Shown: positions 62,833 to 64,000 of the stretch, piece after piece | Layout: the number at the start of each line of letters is the position of its first letter | Numbering within the stretch: the stretch's first letter is position 1 | Assembly (NCBI GenBank): GCA_016110215.1 | Contig: JADWQD010000002.1 | Span: 2,728,001-2,792,000, forward strand | From: Capronia americana | Lineage: Eukaryota; Ascomycota; Eurotiomycetes; Chaetothyriales; Herpotrichiellaceae | Direction: 5' to 3' | Length of the DNA: 64,000 bases | Position numbers and translations under genes: made by a program | Notes under the pieces: model-generated | Seen by the model: only the letters and a program-made list of their open reading frames with translations | What the model was told of the DNA's origin: nothing | Databases searched by the model: none

Positions 62833-63583
62833 ACTTCACCTAGAGACTCGTGCGGACAAAGTGTGTAAAGATTGAGGGAATCGACGCAGGAGCTGGTACG
62901 AATCCAATGCTGCGGGAACTCTGCTTGCGAAGGGGCTACGAGCCATATTTGTAACACCCGAACGTGCTGTTGATCCTTGCCCCGGTGTTCGCCCGTGCCG
63001 GAGCAATATAGACATACGAGGCCAAGTCATGCTAGAGATCGCCTCGACGAGTCTAAGTGGCTCGCATGGAGGAAGCAGATTGAACCTCCGGGGAACGTCG
63101 CGGGGAGAGCAGCACCCCAGACCAGCCACCCCTCCCACCCCCAGCCCTCGGTCCCTCTCTTGGCCCTGGCCTCCGGCATTCATTTGCCGCAAAGTCCTAC
63201 GATTTGCGGCAATCGCGGCCCGCAAACGACGCCATGGTTGTCTGAGAAGAGAATGGGACGAGAGACTGAAAGTTCCGAAGTCCTAGACGGTGCGGGATAC
63301 GCATTCCGATCTTTGTACGTTGCCATCAACATCAACAAGATCCCATCGGTACGCATAGCCCACGGTGCTCCTAGTCGGCAAGCGGTCGTCGGCCGGATCA
63401 CCCCCAAGCAGATACGTTACGATGCCACAGACGCACTGCCGGTATACGGCTTCATGGAAGTCAGCTGTCGTGGAGTGGCTATTTCCAACTCACGATAAAT
63501 AACTACCTTCGCCATGACCGGATCCGGCTGAGGTCGCGAGACGTCTTTCTCACCACTGTCAGCAGTACCTAGCTGTGGTCACC
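62833..63583. other. divergent promoter, regulator / flavin monooxygenase
   Basis: 751 bp between two opposite start codons. A CCTCGG occurs near 63150 within a C-rich stretch. The open frames at 62977-63498 and 63029-63286 have no recognisable domain and I do not annotate them. Confidence 0.45.
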
Positions 63584-64000
63584 ATGGCTCTTACCAACGG
63601 ACTGACAAACACCATCGAGGCTGGCAACCATACGATACTCAAGGCTTCAGGGGAGAGTGGATCACTGATCGTCGAAAGACCGGTGGACAGTGCGAGGCCC
63701 CTCAAGGTGCGAATCGCGGGCGCCGGCATTTCTGGGATCATCGCCGCCATCAAGCTCCAGAGGATCGTGCGAGACCTCGACATCGAACTGTACGACAAGA
63801 ACGAAGATCTCGGCGGCACATGGGTCGAGAATCGCTATCCCGGTTGCGCGTGCGGTAGGTTGCTGGTCCTTGCCACGGTGCGTTTTCGGCCTGCCTCGCT
63901 AACACAGAATGATAAAAGATATCCCTGCCCATATCTACCAGCTTTCATGGGAGTCCAACGTGGAATGGTCGCACTTCTATGCCTCGCAGGCTGAAATTCT
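63584..64000 (+). CDS. flavin-binding monooxygenase, Baeyer-Villiger-like (5' part, cut by the window end)
   Basis: Only the N-terminal part is present: exon 1 63584-63854 and exon 2 from 63918 to the window end. Residues 43-48 are the FAD-binding GxGxxG (RIAGAGISGIIAAIKLQ), followed by the ELYDKNEDLGGTWVENRYPG pattern that is characteristic of class B monooxygenases. The 63-nt intron has a CTAAC element and an AAAAG acceptor; after splicing it reads CACDIPAHIYQLSW in frame. Such enzymes insert oxygen next to a carbonyl or hydroxylate hydrophobic substrates with NADPH, and fungal members are often in secondary metabolism. The diagnostic FxGxxxHxxxW fingerprint would lie beyond the window. It is divergently arranged with a Zn2Cys6 regulator. 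Confidence 0.88.

Overview
The window is nuclear DNA of a filamentous ascomycete (Pezizomycotina). The evidence is short GT-AG introns (mostly 46-75 nt) with CTAAC/CTGAC-like branch sites, three fungal transcription factors (two with clear Zn2Cys6 clusters), a Ser/Thr-rich secreted wall-type protein, type-II membrane GH5 exo-glucanase, Atg12, and peroxisomal acyl-CoA oxidase and synthetase genes. The gene set fits Eurotiomycetes (perhaps a black-yeast relative), but that placement is inference. Exon models were built by hand from splice consensus, phase and family motifs. No tRNA, rRNA, CRISPR array or intact transposon was recognised.

Layout. 0-5.5 kb: tRNA pseudouridine synthase (PUS1), deoxyribose-phosphate aldolase, a weak two-exon hypothetical, and a MOSC-domain protein. 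7-14.4 kb: a six-exon conserved Cys-rich protein and a Zn2Cys6 regulator. 15-19.6 kb: an SDR reductase, a 2-oxoglutarate/Fe(II) dioxygenase and a convergent carboxymuconolactone-decarboxylase-like protein. 21-26.3 kb: a small Lys/Ala-rich protein, a lipid-anchored LAMTOR1/Meh1-like protein (hidden by its intron), and a Ser/Thr-rich repeat protein with a Cys-rich module. 26.6-31.8 kb: acyl-CoA synthetase (C-terminus AKL), acyl-CoA oxidase (PRL) and enoyl-CoA hydratase/isomerase (AKI). All three end in peroxisomal targeting-like tripeptides, and the isomerase promoter carries four CCTCGG motifs, the core bound by fungal fatty-acid regulators. This is the most coherent functional unit in the window.

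32-37 kb is nearly gene-empty apart from one small Cys-rich gene, and carries pentanucleotide and 48-nt tandem repeats. 37-47 kb: a 14-TM MFS transporter with a His-Gly repeat loop, mitochondrial Xaa-Pro aminopeptidase (ICP55 type), a pyridoxamine-phosphate-oxidase-like flavoprotein, a fungal-specific transcription factor and a membrane-anchored GH5 exo-1,3-glucanase. 47-60 kb: a SIM-like hypothetical protein with a strong upstream hairpin, ATG12, ketopantoate hydroxymethyltransferase, UBC8/UBE2H, an F-box/RPEL protein and an Rad5/Uls1-type SNF2 ATPase. 60-64 kb: a seven-exon Zn2Cys6 regulator divergent from a flavin monooxygenase that runs off the window.

No wholly new system is demonstrable from sequence alone. 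The best leads are the fatty-acid cluster with its motif array, two stop-free 3n introns (one inside a zinc cluster), the hairpin at 47.7 kb and the regulator/monooxygenase pair at the right edge.
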